A stretch of 64,000 bases of DNA from Dermacentor variabilis. Its lineage: Eukaryota > Arthropoda > Arachnida > Ixodida > Ixodidae. The translations under genes were made by a program, and so were the position numbers. The notes below the pieces were generated by a model. That model saw only the letters and a program-made list of their open reading frames with translations, searched no databases and had not been told where the DNA came from. Location of the stretch: positions 201,947,750 to 202,011,749 of the forward strand of contig NC_134570.1 in the NCBI RefSeq assembly GCF_050947875.1, read 5' to 3'. Positions 31,300 through 42,238 of the stretch are shown piece by piece. Position 1 is the stretch's first letter; each line of letters opens with the position of its first letter.

Positions 31300-33125
31300 A
31301 AAAGAGTATGAAAGACAACCAGATGGAAAACGAGGTGGTGCTGAAAATTTTGAACTGGAAGAAAGCCGAAGAGAAAATTCCTAAGCGCAAAGCCACAACG
31401 CTAGACGAGGTTCCCGTTAGGCTTATTCATGAACTAGGACCAAAAAGTAATGAAGCTCTGGTAAAAACAGTGGAAAAAAGCTTTAGAATATAGATTGAAT
31501 TCAATTTATAAAGGTAAGGGGGAGAGAAATAGAATTCACTCGTATAGACCGTTGACCATTACATCGGTAATATACAGACTAGCAATGCAGGCATTCAAAT
31601 TAAAGCTGCAGGCATGGGCAGAGAATATTGTCATTTTGGGAGGACTTCAGAATGGTTTTATAATAGGTAGGCGTTTGGACGATAACTTATTTGTTATTAT
31701 TAAGTGTATTGAAATATCAGGCGTAGAAAGCAGACCGTTATATGTGGCCCTTTAGACATTACAGGAGCATATAACAACGTAGACCGCAACATTTTGTGGG
31801 ATATTCTGGAAGGGGAAAGCTTAGGTGACAATTCTCCAAAGCTTTTGAGAGAGATCTACCTAGAAAATACCGTTTGCGTTGAATGGGAAGGGATGAAGAG
31901 CGAGGGGAAAGTTGATTTGAACAAGGGGCTGAGGCAGGAGTGTCCTTTAGCCCCACTGCTATTTATGACGTGCATGGTGAGGATGGAGAGGGTGCTAGAA
32001 GGAAGTAATATCGGGTTTAATCTCTCATAAAAACAGGCGGGTACAGTAGTAGAATAGCAGCTTCCAGGTTTATTTTATGCGGATTGCATTGCGTTGTTAG
32101 CTAACAAGAAAAGTGATTTCCAACGCCTGGCTAATATCTATGGACAGGAAGGCAAGAATTTAGGTTTGAAATGTGGTGTTGGAAAATCAGGTGTTTTGGT
32201 ATTCAATGAAAGTAATAAACAGGCAGTGGCAATACAGGGCATGGAGATACCTAAGGTAAGAGGATATAAATACCCAGTTATACGGATTAACGAAGGCAAT
32301 AGATATATGAAAATACAGGAAAAAACAATAACATTAAAGGGGAAAAGAAATGCAGCCATAATGAAGTACAGAGCGCTATGGAGATACAATAAGTACGAGA
32401 TGCTCCGTGGTATGTAGAAAGGTGTAATGGTTAAGGACTTACTTTTGGAAACGCGGTTGTTTGCTTGAAATTAGGGTACACTGAGGACTCGATGGGAACG
32501 AAAGGTCAGTGGAACGCCTCGCATTGGGCGCTCACGGGAAGACTATAAAGGAAGTTGCATGTGCAGGGTGATATGGGCTGGATTAGCTTTGGAGTGAGGG
32601 AAGCTCACAGTAAAATCGATTATCAAGAACGACTGGGGACTGTGAAAAAAAATTAATGGGCTGGGAGAGAATTTAGGTATCTGCACAGGAAAAAAAATTG
32701 ATTCACAGTGGAGGAAGAGAACTAGACAGCTTACCAGCAGGTTTGGGGCCTGTAGGGTGGGCAACACAGCAACAATGAACGTCATGTGGAAAGACAGATA
32801 GGCTGAAATTAGCTGACGGGTAGCGGCAATGGAAAAGAAACCGGCCAATGAGTAACTACGTGAGAAGAAAAAACGCAGTCATCAACGAAACAATTTATGT
32901 TAATTCAAAGGGAACCTCATTACTTTTTTGAAACGAGATCAGGATGCCTTAGAACACGCACGTATAAAGCAAGATATAAGAAGGAAGAAGAAGCATGTGT
33001 TTGTGGTCAGCAAAGAAGTTAGAGAAACGATGGAGCATGTTCTATTAGAATGTGAAGACAGCTGTCCAGCGGTCGATTTTGGCACCGCTGGCCTCCCTGA
33101 AGCAAATAAATATGTCCGCAATATA
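31300..33125 (+). pseudogene. EST-a reverse transcriptase and C-terminus remnant
   Basis: Blocks: KIPKRKATTLDEVPVRLI at 31374, SYRPLTITSVIYRL near 31541, LQNGFIIGRRLDDNLF near 31646, a broken motif A near 31756, IYLENTVCVEWEGM, LNKGLRQECPLAPLLF (motif B, with Gln-Glu for the usual Gln-Gly), then FYADCIALLANKK near 32073, where the second Asp of YADD is Cys. A Cys/His stretch, TMEHVLLECEDSCPA near 33030, ends the recognisable protein. Several frames are used. Confidence 0.72.
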
Positions 33126-33229
33126 TATTAGTACGAGGTGATCGGAAGATTGGTGGATAAAAAGTAGAGAAACGAAAGAAAGTGGAGACGTACAAAAGCG
33201 ATGTTCGCAATAGGTGGTCAAAGGCTAAC

Positions 33230-33468
33230 TACAAGAAACATTTCATTTACCGTAGAGAGACCAGTGTACGTCAACGAGCACCTTTGTCCTCAGCTAAAGG
33301 AACTGCTTGGAATGACCATCGCTAAGTAAAAGGAAGCAAACTGGCGTCTAGCATGGTCTAAGGGAGGCAAGCTTTTCGCGCGCAAGACAGAGGAGTCGCG
33401 TGTCGTGCGGGTTGCGTGTGAAGCGGATCTGCAAGACATAGGTAACTGAAGACAGCTAGGAAAGTGCA
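33230..33468 (+). pseudogene. L2-b ORF1 C-terminal fragment
   Basis: RPVYVNEHLCPQLKELLG and a frame with ANWRLAWSKGGKLFARK and VVRVACEADLQDIGN-stop give the C-terminal module (FP-like) found in ORF1 proteins of such LINEs, where it follows a coiled coil and binds nucleic acid. One in-frame TAA near 33328 breaks it. Confidence 0.6.
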
Positions 33469-33509
33469 TTAGGTCCATTCTTCTCTTTTTTATGGTCAGA
33501 CCCAGCGAC

Positions 33510-34990
33510 GTTGTTACCCCTAAATACAGGGATTGTATTACCCTTCTGCACTGCAATGCGCAATCTGCGCGTGCTAAGCATGACCAGCTGACTACAATTT
33601 TCAATGAATTTTCTTGCCAATTTTTCAAGTTATCATGATTACCTAGACATGGTATGCGTCTGAAAACGACGTAATGCACCTGCCTCGTTACAACACCTTC
33701 TTTGTCAACAGCCCTTGTCGACGCGGTGGCTGCCACCGCGTCGACAAGGTCTGTTGTCAGCTTGTGTTGCAGCTTGTGTGCTGTTGCAACTTGTGCCAGA
33801 GAGCTTTTCGTGCAGCTTGCTCGACGACTTTTCCATAGCTGCCGAATATTATGAAGTTCTAACACTGCAGTGTGGAAAGTGCGTGTTTGTCGTTGTATAC
33901 CACCACCAGATGGAAACATCGACTTTTTTTCTTTTTTGGAAAAATTATTCAGCTTTTTGTCAGTGAACGAACTGCGTCTTACTATGGGGGGAGACTGAAA
34001 TATCAATTTCTTACGCCACACACCGAAATCTTCTGAATTGCGAATCGTTCTCGAGTCATATCACTGTACTAATGTTGATACTAAACCTACACGCATTGGC
34101 CATCTCTCTGATAGTTTAATAGATGTATTTATTACAAATTTTTCGGAACATTGTACAGATTCAGCTGCGGTTGTCACTAGTTTAGGTGACCACTTACCAA
34201 TTTATATGTTCTGCTGTTTTAATCACTGTTTTAAAGATACCCATCACGCTGATACATTTCTCGTACAAAAAATCAACGGCAAAACATTAGGGGAATTTCG
34301 CACGAGAATTGAAAATATAAACTGGAGCTCCGTGCTTGAAGTAACTGATGCAAACAACGCTTACAAAACGTTTATAAGCATACTGAATGAAGCATATACT
34401 TGCTGTTTTCCGTTTAAACAAGTAAGAAGGTCCACTAAAATACGCAAGGCATGGGTTACGAATGAGTGTCTCAAAATGTTTCGTGAGAAAAATTCATTAT
34501 ATGCTAAATTATTGAAAACAAAGGCCATTAATGATCTCACAGCATTCAAGAAATGCCGCAATGGTGTAGCTAAACTTTTGAAAAACACAAAACGTGCATA
34601 CTTTGAACATCGGTTCAATCAAGCAAACGGTCGAAGCGAAACAGTCTGGCGTGAACTTAACAAGCTTTTAAGACCAGACCCTGAAGATGAGTTGGTAGGT
34701 ACTGTGGGTGGCAAGCCGTTAAAGGGGGAAGAGCTAGCAAACAGCTTTAATGACTACTTTACTTCTCTAGCCTCAAGCACTTACAACGAAACAACAATGG
34801 AGTTATTGAGTGTACTTCCCAATAAACATTGAGCCTTTTTTGAGCCGTCTCCGGAAGAGGTTTTCTTAGCTTTCATGTCCCTGAAAAGCAGCAAAGTGCG
34901 TGATATTGATGGGCAGCAAATAACACCCATTAAATTTGTGCTCGACCTTCTGTCACCTGTCCTTACTCATATATTTATTATTGCTTTATC
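33510..34990 (+). pseudogene. L2-b endonuclease and linker
   Basis: Starts with ITLLHCNAQSARAKHDQL near 33536, broken several times up to 34037 (including an 18-bp inverted duplication at 33713-33749). The end of the domain, RIGHLSDSLIDVFIT and SLGDHLPIY (SDH block as GDH), lies in the open frame 34038-34832, which continues with a basic linker (RRSTKIRKAWVTNE). RT begins at 34850 and stops at TGVFPS at about 34990 where L2-c is inserted. Confidence 0.75.
33713..33749. repeat. perfect 18-bp inverted repeat with 1-nt spacer
   Basis: Arms 33713-33730 and 33732-33749 are exact complements (CCTTGTCGACGCGGTGGC and its reverse complement) around a single T. It lies inside the endonuclease of L2-b at the Arg-Gly-Gly block and adds sequence that the family lacks, so it is a local inverted duplication. 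Confidence 0.9.
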
Positions 34991-35038
34991 TACTGGAGTC
35001 TTTCCGTCCTAAGCCTCCTAAGCACAGACATGAAAAGC

Positions 35039-36148
35039 TGTCGATTATGAACATTAACGCTAGAAGCATTATAAACAAATTTCCTGACTTCTTGTCTCTT
35101 GTGTGTGCGCACTCCCCACGTATTGTGGGCTTGCGGAAACGTAGCTTCACAATGGCGTCCATGATTCTGAATTCACTCCCCCAGGCTGTGTGGCGATACG
35201 AGCGGATCGACAGGATAGCAAGGGCGGAGGGGTCGCTCTTATCGTTCGATCTGACATTAAGTTCTCTGTTATCAATACACCAGCAGAAATTGAACCTTTC
35301 TGGTGCAAAATTTTTCCTGATGAACAGTCCATTGTAATTGGCATTGTTTATCGACCGTCAGGTTCATCTGTAGATGTATTGCGCATCCTTAATGATTATT
35401 CGAACATACAAACATTCAAACTGTCTAATCTTATATTGATGGGCGATTTCAACGCTCCAGGTATCCATTGGCCATCATTTACGTTTTCTGGTCGGGATAC
35501 ATCCATCTCTCAAGAATTGCTGAACATTTCCTTGTTCTTCGATCTAAAGCAAATTGTTAACGAAGCAACAAGAGGTGACTCGCTGCTTGACTTGGTCTTT
35601 CTCGGTTCAACTATTTATCAGTGTGGTTTTGAACGTGATATTGTTGATGGAATTTCGGACCACAAGGCTGTGGTAATTACTATTAACTGTCCTGCGTTTT
35701 CGCGCCGCGGTCGACTTTCACCACATTTCCTGGTTTAGCTCGCGCGGACGATATCGCTATCACCGATTTTCTTGCTTCTTCTTTCGATGCATTTCACACG
35801 ATTAGTCACATGGGTGACATCAACGAACTAGTCAGCAAATTTCAAACTATTGTCAGTGACTGCGTGCAACGTTTTGTTCCGCTAAAAACAAAGAAAAAGA
35901 ACCTCAAAGTACCCTGGATGACTCGTGATATCCTTCACCTATCACGCCGCGTTGGACGCCTCAGGCGCGTATCAGACCCTGATAGTGCTATCAAGTTTCG
36001 TAGGGCAAAGGAAGAACTGCGAGTAATTGCGAAATCGACAAAAGATTGTTTTTTAAATGTCCACTTAGAAAATCTAAAAACTAATCCTCACAAATTTTGG
36101 CGCTCTGTCTTGCCAACAGTCTACATCGGCATCTATAATCGTCAATGA
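35039..36148 (+). pseudogene. L2-c endonuclease and linker
   Basis: MNINARSIINKFPDFLSLV, then a frameshift, DSKGGGVALIVRSDIKFSV, VIGIVYRPSGSSVD, LILMGDFNAPGIHWPSF (GDFN kept), LLDLVFLG and GISDHKAVVIT (SDH kept). Frame 35190-35738 is open for 182 codons. The linker with VPWMTRDILHLSRR and NPHKFWRSV is at 35810-36148. A frameshift near 35150 and a stop at 35736-35738 disable it. The first Glu block (AET) lies at the frameshift. Confidence 0.8.
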
Positions 36149-36289
36149 TGAAACAACTAATGATCCGTTAATAATAGCTGATGCTTTTAATGCCTACCTT
36201 AAATCTGTGTTTTCATCAGGTACTCACGAAGTTTCATCCTTTGACCCTCCTAAAGTGACAACTCCGATTACTGATATCATGATTAATTA

Positions 36290-37781
36290 GCATGGGGTAC
36301 TGAACCTAATACTACAGTTACACACTAAAAAATCAACCGGTCCTGATGGTATACCCAATTCTTTTCTCGTTTGTTATTCATTGTGGTCTGCTCGCTACCT
36401 AACCATCATCTTTCAAAAGTCCCTCAATGCCGGCATTGTTCCATCTTCATGGAAGCTGGCCAAAGTACATCCATTATTCAAATCTGGTAATAAGCAGCTG
36501 TTATCTAATTATAGACCTATTTCATTAACATCATATTCATGTAAGATGCTGGAGCACATAATTCACAAACATATAGTGGAATTTCTGGAATCTCATAACA
36601 AGCTTTCTAAGTTTCAGCATGGTTTTAGGAAAGGTTTCAGCACCTTAACAGAACTAGTTCAATTCTCACACGACATCCTCTGCGCCCTTGATATCGGCAG
36701 CCAGGTCGACACTATATTTATAGATTTTTCCCAAGCTTTCGATACATTACTGCATTCTAATCTCTTAATGAAGCTTAACATGATCTTGAAAAATTCTCAC
36801 TTGGTTAGTTGGATCGCCAGTTTCCTTTCTCATCGGTCACAATTCGTATGTTATAATTCAACTAATTCTTCTTCTGTTGACGTGTCATCTGTTGTACGCC
36901 AAGGGTCGGTTCTTGGTCCTTTACTATTTCTACTATACATTAATGACTTACCTCGAAACGTCACTTCACACATACGCCTTTATGCGGACGACTGTGTTTT
37001 GTATCGCGTTATTAACACACCAGATGATCATCTTGAACTAAATTCCTCATTTGTCAGCTTCAGTACCTGTTGCAACACTTGGGCAAATGAAAATAAATTT
37101 TACTAAAAGTGTGATAATTTCATTTTCTAATAGTTCCTCTCCTTCATTGACCAATTACACTTTCAACGACTTATCCTTGCACAGGGTCTCCGAATACAAG
37201 TATCTTGGCGTCATATTTACCACTGACATGTCCTGGTCAAAACACATTAATTTCATTTGCACTAAAACACTCCGGAAGCCCGGGTATTTGAGGCGCAATT
37301 TCAACAATTCTCCAAAGGAAACTAAATTACTAATGTATAAAACATTAATTCGCCCAATCCTTGATTATGTTACCCCTGTCTGGAACCCTCATAAGCAGTG
37401 CGACATTAACTCCATTGAGAGCATACAACGAAAATCTATTAGGTTCATATATCGTCGCTATGATCACTATTTTCACCCTCTCGTGCCTTATGTTCTTTGA
37501 GACTAACCCCTTTATCCATACGCCGTCACATTGAGTCATTGAAGTTTCTGCATGGCATCGTCAATTTTTCTTATCGTGTCTCACATCCCATATATATTCC
37601 TTCAGACATTCCTCGGTCAAGTAGGAGTCACCATAGCCTTAATATTAAGCCTTACTTTGCTCGATCTAATAAATTTAAATACAGCTTTTCCCCACGTACT
37701 ATTGAATTCTGTAACTTAATTCCGGGTACAATGAGGTCACTACCATTAAACAATTTCCTGTTAAAAGTTAACCACACCTGA
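36290..37781 (+). pseudogene. L2-c reverse transcriptase and C-terminal domain
   Basis: Frame 36381-37106 covers most of the RT: AKVHPLFKSGNKQLLSNYRPISL, FQHGFRKGFSTLTEL, FIDFSQAFDTLLHSNL (motif A), VRQGSVLGPLLFLLYINDL (motif B) and IRLYADDCVLY (motif C), all with catalytic residues intact. The frame shifts at about 37090 to 37051-37500 (YKYLGVIFTTDMSWSKHI, RPILDYVTPVWNPH) and again near 37497 to RRHIESLKFLHGIV and FSPRTIEFCNLIP (to 37781). The C-terminal module is the same type as in L2-a. Confidence 0.85.
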
Positions 37782-38015
37782 TTTTATGTATTTTCTTGTT
37801 GTTACAGTGTATTGACTCATTCTCGTTTTTGTACTGACTCTCAGTGTTGCTGTTATTTTGAGTTTCATTTGTGTCATCTGCTTTATTTCTTGTGAAGTTT
37901 TAATATGTTATTGTTTACTTGTTATTTTGTAGGACTTCTTTTTGTCTAACCCACTCCTGCAATAGCCCCATAAAAGGGCTGCAGAATGTATGAATGAAAA
38001 TTAAATAAATAAACA

Positions 38016-39190
38016 TGCCACAGTTACTATCCTGTTTAAATCTGGGAACAAAAACGAATTTTCAAATTACAGACCAGTTTCAGTATTACCTGTAATTTCA
38101 AAAGGGTTAGAAAAAATTATCTGTAAAAGAGTTACATCATTTTGCGAGAAACATTCTATGATATCCAAGCAACAGTTTGATTTTCGAAAAGGTTGCTCTA
38201 ATGTCACAAAAAGAATTCATTCTTAACGGTTCTGAAGGTAAAAAGATAACAATCGGTGTTTTTAATTACTATTCTAAAGCGTTTGACCGTATTAAGCATT
38301 TAATTTCATTTTATAAATTACGACATTGTGGGTTTCACGGCACTTACTTAGCACTTACACAGTCATATTTAAGACATAGAAAGCAGTGCGTCTAAATTAA
38401 GTACCATCAATAAACTCTTCAAAAAATGTTGCAAGCAGTTCCGCAAGGAAGTGCTCTTGGGCGAACTTTGTTCAACATCCGCATAAATGACATCGTTCAT
38501 ATAAGCAAAAAAAACACTTCATAATTTATGCCGACGACAGCAGTTTGTTTTTCCAGTCAACTAGTCTGGTTTACCTTTCAAACCTGGCAAATGACAGCCT
38601 GAGTAGTTTACTTAAATGGAGTAAAACTAACTCGTTGGAAATAAATAGTACGAAAACAAAAGCTATTCTGTTTGCTCCACCACAGAAAAAAATTGATAGA
38701 AACATAATGTTAAAGCTTGGAGCGCAGAGGGTAGAGCTTGTAAAAACAGTAAAGACTGGAGTAGTTTTTAATAAGCATTTATTGCGGGATGATCACCTCG
38801 CCCGAGTTTCAACGTCCTTGGCCAGGGTTTATGGCATACTATGCAAATTCAGGCATGTTTTACCCCCTAAAATTAAACTTTTCATCTACAACAGCCTTCT
38901 TGCTTCTCACATAAATTATGGCAATCCCGTATGGGGAACCACTTCCCAAACGTCTCTTCACAGACTACTAGTCCTGCAGAAAAAAGCCGTTAGCAATATA
39001 GTGAATGCCTCTTACGTTGCTAATACAGCTGCAATATTTCGCTCCCATAATTTGATTCCCGTACAACACTGGTACGAAACAAACCTTGTTTTAAAGTGCA
39101 AAAACAGTCTTCTATACAACAACACATTTTTCTTGGATATATGCAAATTAACTTTCAGCACACATGTACCGTACAATATGAGGCAATAGT
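38016..39190 (+). pseudogene. L2-b reverse transcriptase, C-terminal part
   Basis: Continues the RT broken at 34990: TVTILFKSGNKNEFSNYRPVSVLPV, ISKQQFDFRKGCSN, several stops, IIYADDSSLFF near 38521 (motif C kept), then an open frame 38545-39189 with LLKWSKTNSLEINSTKTKAILF, KIKLFIYNSLLASHINYGNPVWG and a C-terminal stretch. Motif A and B regions are frameshifted. Confidence 0.78.
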
Positions 39191-39646
39191 ATGCTTGGCT
39201 ACTGCCATGTTCAAGGACAAATTATGCATTTGCTAAATTAGGATATCGCGTACCGAAATTGCTAAACGTCTTACAGAGTGTTGATATAACCCTAAATGGT
39301 ATTTCTAAGCGAACGTTGACAGCACAACTTTCAGAATACGGTGCATTTGCGTGGAACCAGTGACACAAACAGTTGAGCAATTTGATTAACATAATTTATT
39401 TAACGGTATTTTGCTATATTTCTTGAGTATCCTTTGTACGAAAGCATATTGCTGTACTAAATTATACCCTTATTAGTGGCTGTATGAGTTACAATGGCAA
39501 GTTTCTGAAAGCTGAATGTTGACCAATGTTTTAAGAAAATGCTATAAATGTACTTGTATTTTTTTCTATTCGTGAATATGTGCGCGCCTTCTTTTTTTCT
39601 TTTTTTTTCTCTCACTCATTGACAAACTCACAGGAAGTTTTCTGGT

Positions 39647-39783
39647 ATGAGTGTGTGTAGAGAGAGAGAGAGAGAGAGGAAAGGGGAAAGGCAAGGAGGT
39701 TAACCAGAGAAAAAGATCCGGTTGGCTACCCTACACTAGGGAGAGAGGGGAGGGGGAGGTAAAGTGGTAAATGAGTGTGTGTA
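39647..39783 (-). mobile_element. 111-bp tail of an RNH-family LINE with 13-bp target duplication (RNH-c)
   Basis: The insert 39660-39770 reads on the minus strand as the 3' end shared by RNH-a and RNH-b (GGTTAACCTCCTTGCC...CTCTCTCT tail). ATGAGTGTGTGTA occurs at 39647-39659 and again at 39771-39783. It lies in the 3' UTR of L2-b. Confidence 0.8.
39660..39678 (+). repeat. (GA)n tract
   Basis: About nine GA units; complement of the tail of the small LINE insert. Confidence 0.8.
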
Positions 39784-39957
39784 TATGCATATTATATGTA
39801 CTCAGAAGGTTTATATGAATCTGTGCCTGTTGCCAAGAAAAGGGGCAAGGACCTAGTCAAGCTGCTGTTTTGCAGCTTTTTGTTCTTGCCCTAGCGTTCT
39901 TTTCCGGCTGCAAAAAAAGAATGCTGAAATAACATGAAATGAAAATGAAAGTTTTGT

Positions 39958-41020
39958 TGTGGGATTTCTTTTTGGTCTTTTTCTTTTTAACCTACGTAGG
40001 ACATTAGGCATTATAATAGCAAGAGCTTGGTGGCGCAACCCACCACCCCGTTCCTAAGGAGACGCGCATAACATCCATACATCCATGAGGAGAACACATT
40101 ATTGGTGCCTCTCGCCCTCCTTTGACCTTACTTGAAGCAGCAGCCACAACTACGGTGTGATTCGCCAATATTATAACACAGTTCTCCTGTTCGGGTGCTG
40201 AATTATCGCTGCCTTCTGTGAGCGGCTGCTTGTATTGAAAACAGCGACAGCACGCGCGGTGTACAGCGCAAGGTGAGGTGGTCCGGGCTGCTAGGCGTTG
40301 CACGCATACGCGCAAAAATGAGGCTGCAGTGCCAACACGCCGCAGTACCGTTGTTGTGACACTAGCGTTGTCGTCGTATTGTCGTTATTCTATCGCCGTC
40401 ACGTGATCATACTTGTTACACAGCACTCGTCATGTCGTCGTGGTCGGTCGAGTCATCGTCTATCTGTTCCCACTCTATCGCTGTGCTGCTCGGGGTGGGC
40501 CTAATGAAATCCCATATATTTGCGTTGAGCGATGCGTTTCATAGTGAAAATGTCTCGAACATGCCCCTGTGACCTATATATGTGAAGGGTCGCCAAGCAA
40601 GAATTGCATTTTTAGCGAACAGCAATAGAAGTTTGCGAACCAGGGCATAATTTTTGCCCCTTGATTTAAACCTCTCGCCTGGTGTGACGGTACGGCGTGA
40701 AAATGCAATGCGCTGCATGTATCTTTATGATGAGTGGGGTGGTAGTTGTTTATCCTAATTTATCGCGCAAACAACTAATTCGTCTCAAGAAAGACACCCT
40801 TGCGATGCCGACAATGTTTGCGCATGCGTCAGTAATCGAGATGCAACCGCCTTTCAGTACTGGAAAGAAAAGTGCGTTATCACCTCTAAAGGAAAAACTT
40901 CAAATAAATAGACTTGCAAAAAACAAACAGATGCGGAAAAGAATCGGGTGCAGCTGACCGCTGAATGGACAGGAAGGAAAACCAAATGAAGGAGAGAAGA
41001 ACCGATAAGCTCCAGCTAGC
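39958..41020. other. no gene seen; upstream region of the La gene
   Basis: No coding. AGCTTGGTGGCGCAACCCACC...CATCCATACATCCAT at 40024-40086 looks like a dispersed short repeat I recall from tick sequences, ending in a degenerate CATC repeat. The remainder to 41020 presumably includes the La promoter; no TATA box is evident at an obvious position. Confidence 0.4.
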
Positions 41021-41194
41021 CTCGTCTTTATTTTGTCGAAAACGCCTCCCGACAGCACATTTAGCCCATCGGTAGGCGTTCTCGATTTGTCTGCTTTAAC
41101 CTTCACAGTTCGCGTGCATTTAGCGTACTGCGCTTTGTTCGACGAGTGTGAGCGTGTCTGTCGTAATTTAATGGTGTGTTCACGAAGTTTAGCA

Positions 41195-42232
41195 ATGACG
41201 GATAGAGAAATCGTGTCTACCAGCGTGTCGGCGATCGAGGCGAAAATCATCAAGCAGGTGGAGTACTATTTTGGCGATTTCAACTTGTCTCGCGATAAGT
41301 TCCTGCAGGGCAAGATCAAGATGGACGACGGCTGGGTGGCGATTAAAGTCCTGCTGGCATTCAACAGGCTCAAGCGCCTCGCCTATGAGGAAAACGTCGT
41401 GGTTCAGGCACTTAGGAAATCTACCAGCCAGCTCTTGGAGATCAACGACGACGGAACCAAAGTTCGTCGCAGTCCCGCCAAGCCGGTGCCCGAAAGCAGC
41501 GAGGAACTCAAAAAGGAGTTCGACGAGCGGAGTGTATTCGTCAGGGGCTTTCCGCCCACCGCCACCATCGACGAGCTGCTGGAATTTTTCGGCCAGTTTG
41601 GTCACTGCGTCAGCGTCTTCATGAGGCGCTACCGCAAGACGCGTGCGTTCAGGGGCTCCGTGTTTGCCACCTTCTCGACGAAAGATGAAGCCAATGCGTT
41701 CCTGGCACAGGAGAGCGTCAAGTTCGACGACCAGGAGCTGCCGCGGTTCATCAAGCAAGGGCGCCAAGCAAGGCAGGACAAGAAGGCCAAGAACGAGGCC
41801 GCCGAGGTGGAAGCTGAAGGCGGCTGCCCTGAGGCACCGGACATCGTGCTCGGTTGCCTGCTGCGCATCAAAGGACTCGGCGCGGAGACCACGTGGGAAA
41901 GCCTGAGACAAGCCATAGAGCCGTTCGCTAAAGTTGCTTTCGTAGATTATCCGAGGGGCCAATCCGAAGCGGTGCTGCGTTTCGTCGAGGAAGGCTCAGC
42001 GCAAGCCGTCTTGGCCAAGCTAGACGCTCAGGGCGAAGGCCTGAACATCGATGGTTACAACGTCACAGCGGACGCCCTCGAAGGAGACGAGGAAGTCGAG
42101 TACTGGAAGAAAGTGGCGGCGGCCAAACTAGACAAGAGGAACCACTTCAACAAGCGGCGTCGAGGTCGTGGCCAGGACGGCAAAAGGCGTGACCGGTGCA
42201 AGAAGCGTGCCTCGGAAGAGGATGTTGATTAA
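41195..42232 (+). CDS. La: La (SSB) RNA-binding protein homologue, intronless
   Basis: 345 residues, uninterrupted. The La motif (12-97) keeps the residues that hold the 3'-UUU-OH end of Pol III transcripts: Q21, Y24, Y25, D34, F36 and F56, each one position on from human La. RRM1 spans about 113-185 (RSVFVRGFP as RNP2, FRGSVFATF as RNP1), the atypical second RRM about 219-300, then a basic tail RRRGRGQDGKRRDR (321-334) that should act in nuclear retention. The frame is open upstream to 41033, but I chose ATG 41195 since the family begins shortly before the La motif. La protects nascent tRNA precursors and other Pol III RNAs in the nucleus. Invertebrate La genes usually contain introns, so this may be a retrocopy, yet it has no damage and its coding GC is high. 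Either an active retrogene or a single-exon gene. Confidence 0.93.
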   Translation: MTDREIVSTSVSAIEAKIIKQVEYYFGDFNLSRDKFLQGKIKMDDGWVAIKVLLAFNRLKRLAYEENVVVQALRKSTSQLLEINDDGTKVRRSPAKPVPESSEELKKEFDERSVFVRGFPPTATIDELLEFFGQFGHCVSVFMRRYRKTRAFRGSVFATFSTKDEANAFLAQESVKFDDQELPRFIKQGRQARQDKKAKNEAAEVEAEGGCPEAPDIVLGCLLRIKGLGAETTWESLRQAIEPFAKVAFVDYPRGQSEAVLRFVEEGSAQAVLAKLDAQGEGLNIDGYNVTADALEGDEEVEYWKKVAAAKLDKRNHFNKRRRGRGQDGKRRDRCKKRASEEDVD

Positions 42233-42238
42233 AATAAA
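42233..42238 (+). terminator. polyadenylation signal AATAAA directly after the La stop
   Basis: AATAAA starts at the base following the TAA stop (42230-42232), which would give an extremely short 3' UTR. No genomic A-tract follows where a processed pseudogene would show one. Confidence 0.6.

Larger units (their letters stand above)
29300..33220 (+). mobile_element. LINE with SGNH-esterase ORF1 (EST-a), degraded
   Basis: Plus strand: an ORF1 with a GDSL/SGNH-like esterase domain (29385-29880), endonuclease (about 29995-30680), linker, RT (about 31300-32400) and a Cys/His-containing C-terminus (about 32930-33120). Esterase ORF1 proteins are known from some CR1/L2-group LINEs, but I do not assign a clade firmly. 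The 5' side starts after an A-rich stretch at 29283-29295; the 3' end is set where the L2-b ORF1 fragment begins. Stops and frameshifts are frequent. Confidence 0.75.
35008..38015 (+). mobile_element. L2/CR1-type LINE (L2-c) inserted in L2-b
   Basis: Endonuclease begins immediately (LSIMNINARSIINKF at 35039), then linker, RT with YADD, C-terminal domain and a 3' UTR ending in ATTAAATAAATAAA at about 38015. ORF1 is absent, so the copy is 5' truncated near the endonuclease start. The flanking host sequence is L2-b RT coding on both sides. No target duplication was found. It is better preserved than its host element, in line with later insertion. Confidence 0.85.
33225..39957 (+). mobile_element. 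L2/CR1-type LINE (L2-b) interrupted by two insertions
   Basis: A 5'-truncated ORF1 end (33230-33468), endonuclease and linker (33510-34990), then an interruption by L2-c (35008-38015), then RT (38016-39190) and a 3' UTR reaching an A-rich tail ATGAAATGAAAATGAAAG near 39957. The 3' UTR is in turn interrupted at 39660-39770 by a short LINE tail with a target duplication. The protein reading resumes across the L2-c insertion (ALSTGVFPS before, TVTILFKSGNKN after). Confidence 0.78.

Noticed and set aside
33290..34021. 243-codon minus-strand open frame
   Set aside because: It overlaps plus-strand L2-b ORF1 and endonuclease blocks that match known motifs, and has no motif of its own; treated as a shadow.
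41189..41962. 257-codon minus-strand open frame
   Set aside because: Exact antisense shadow of the GC-rich La coding sequence.
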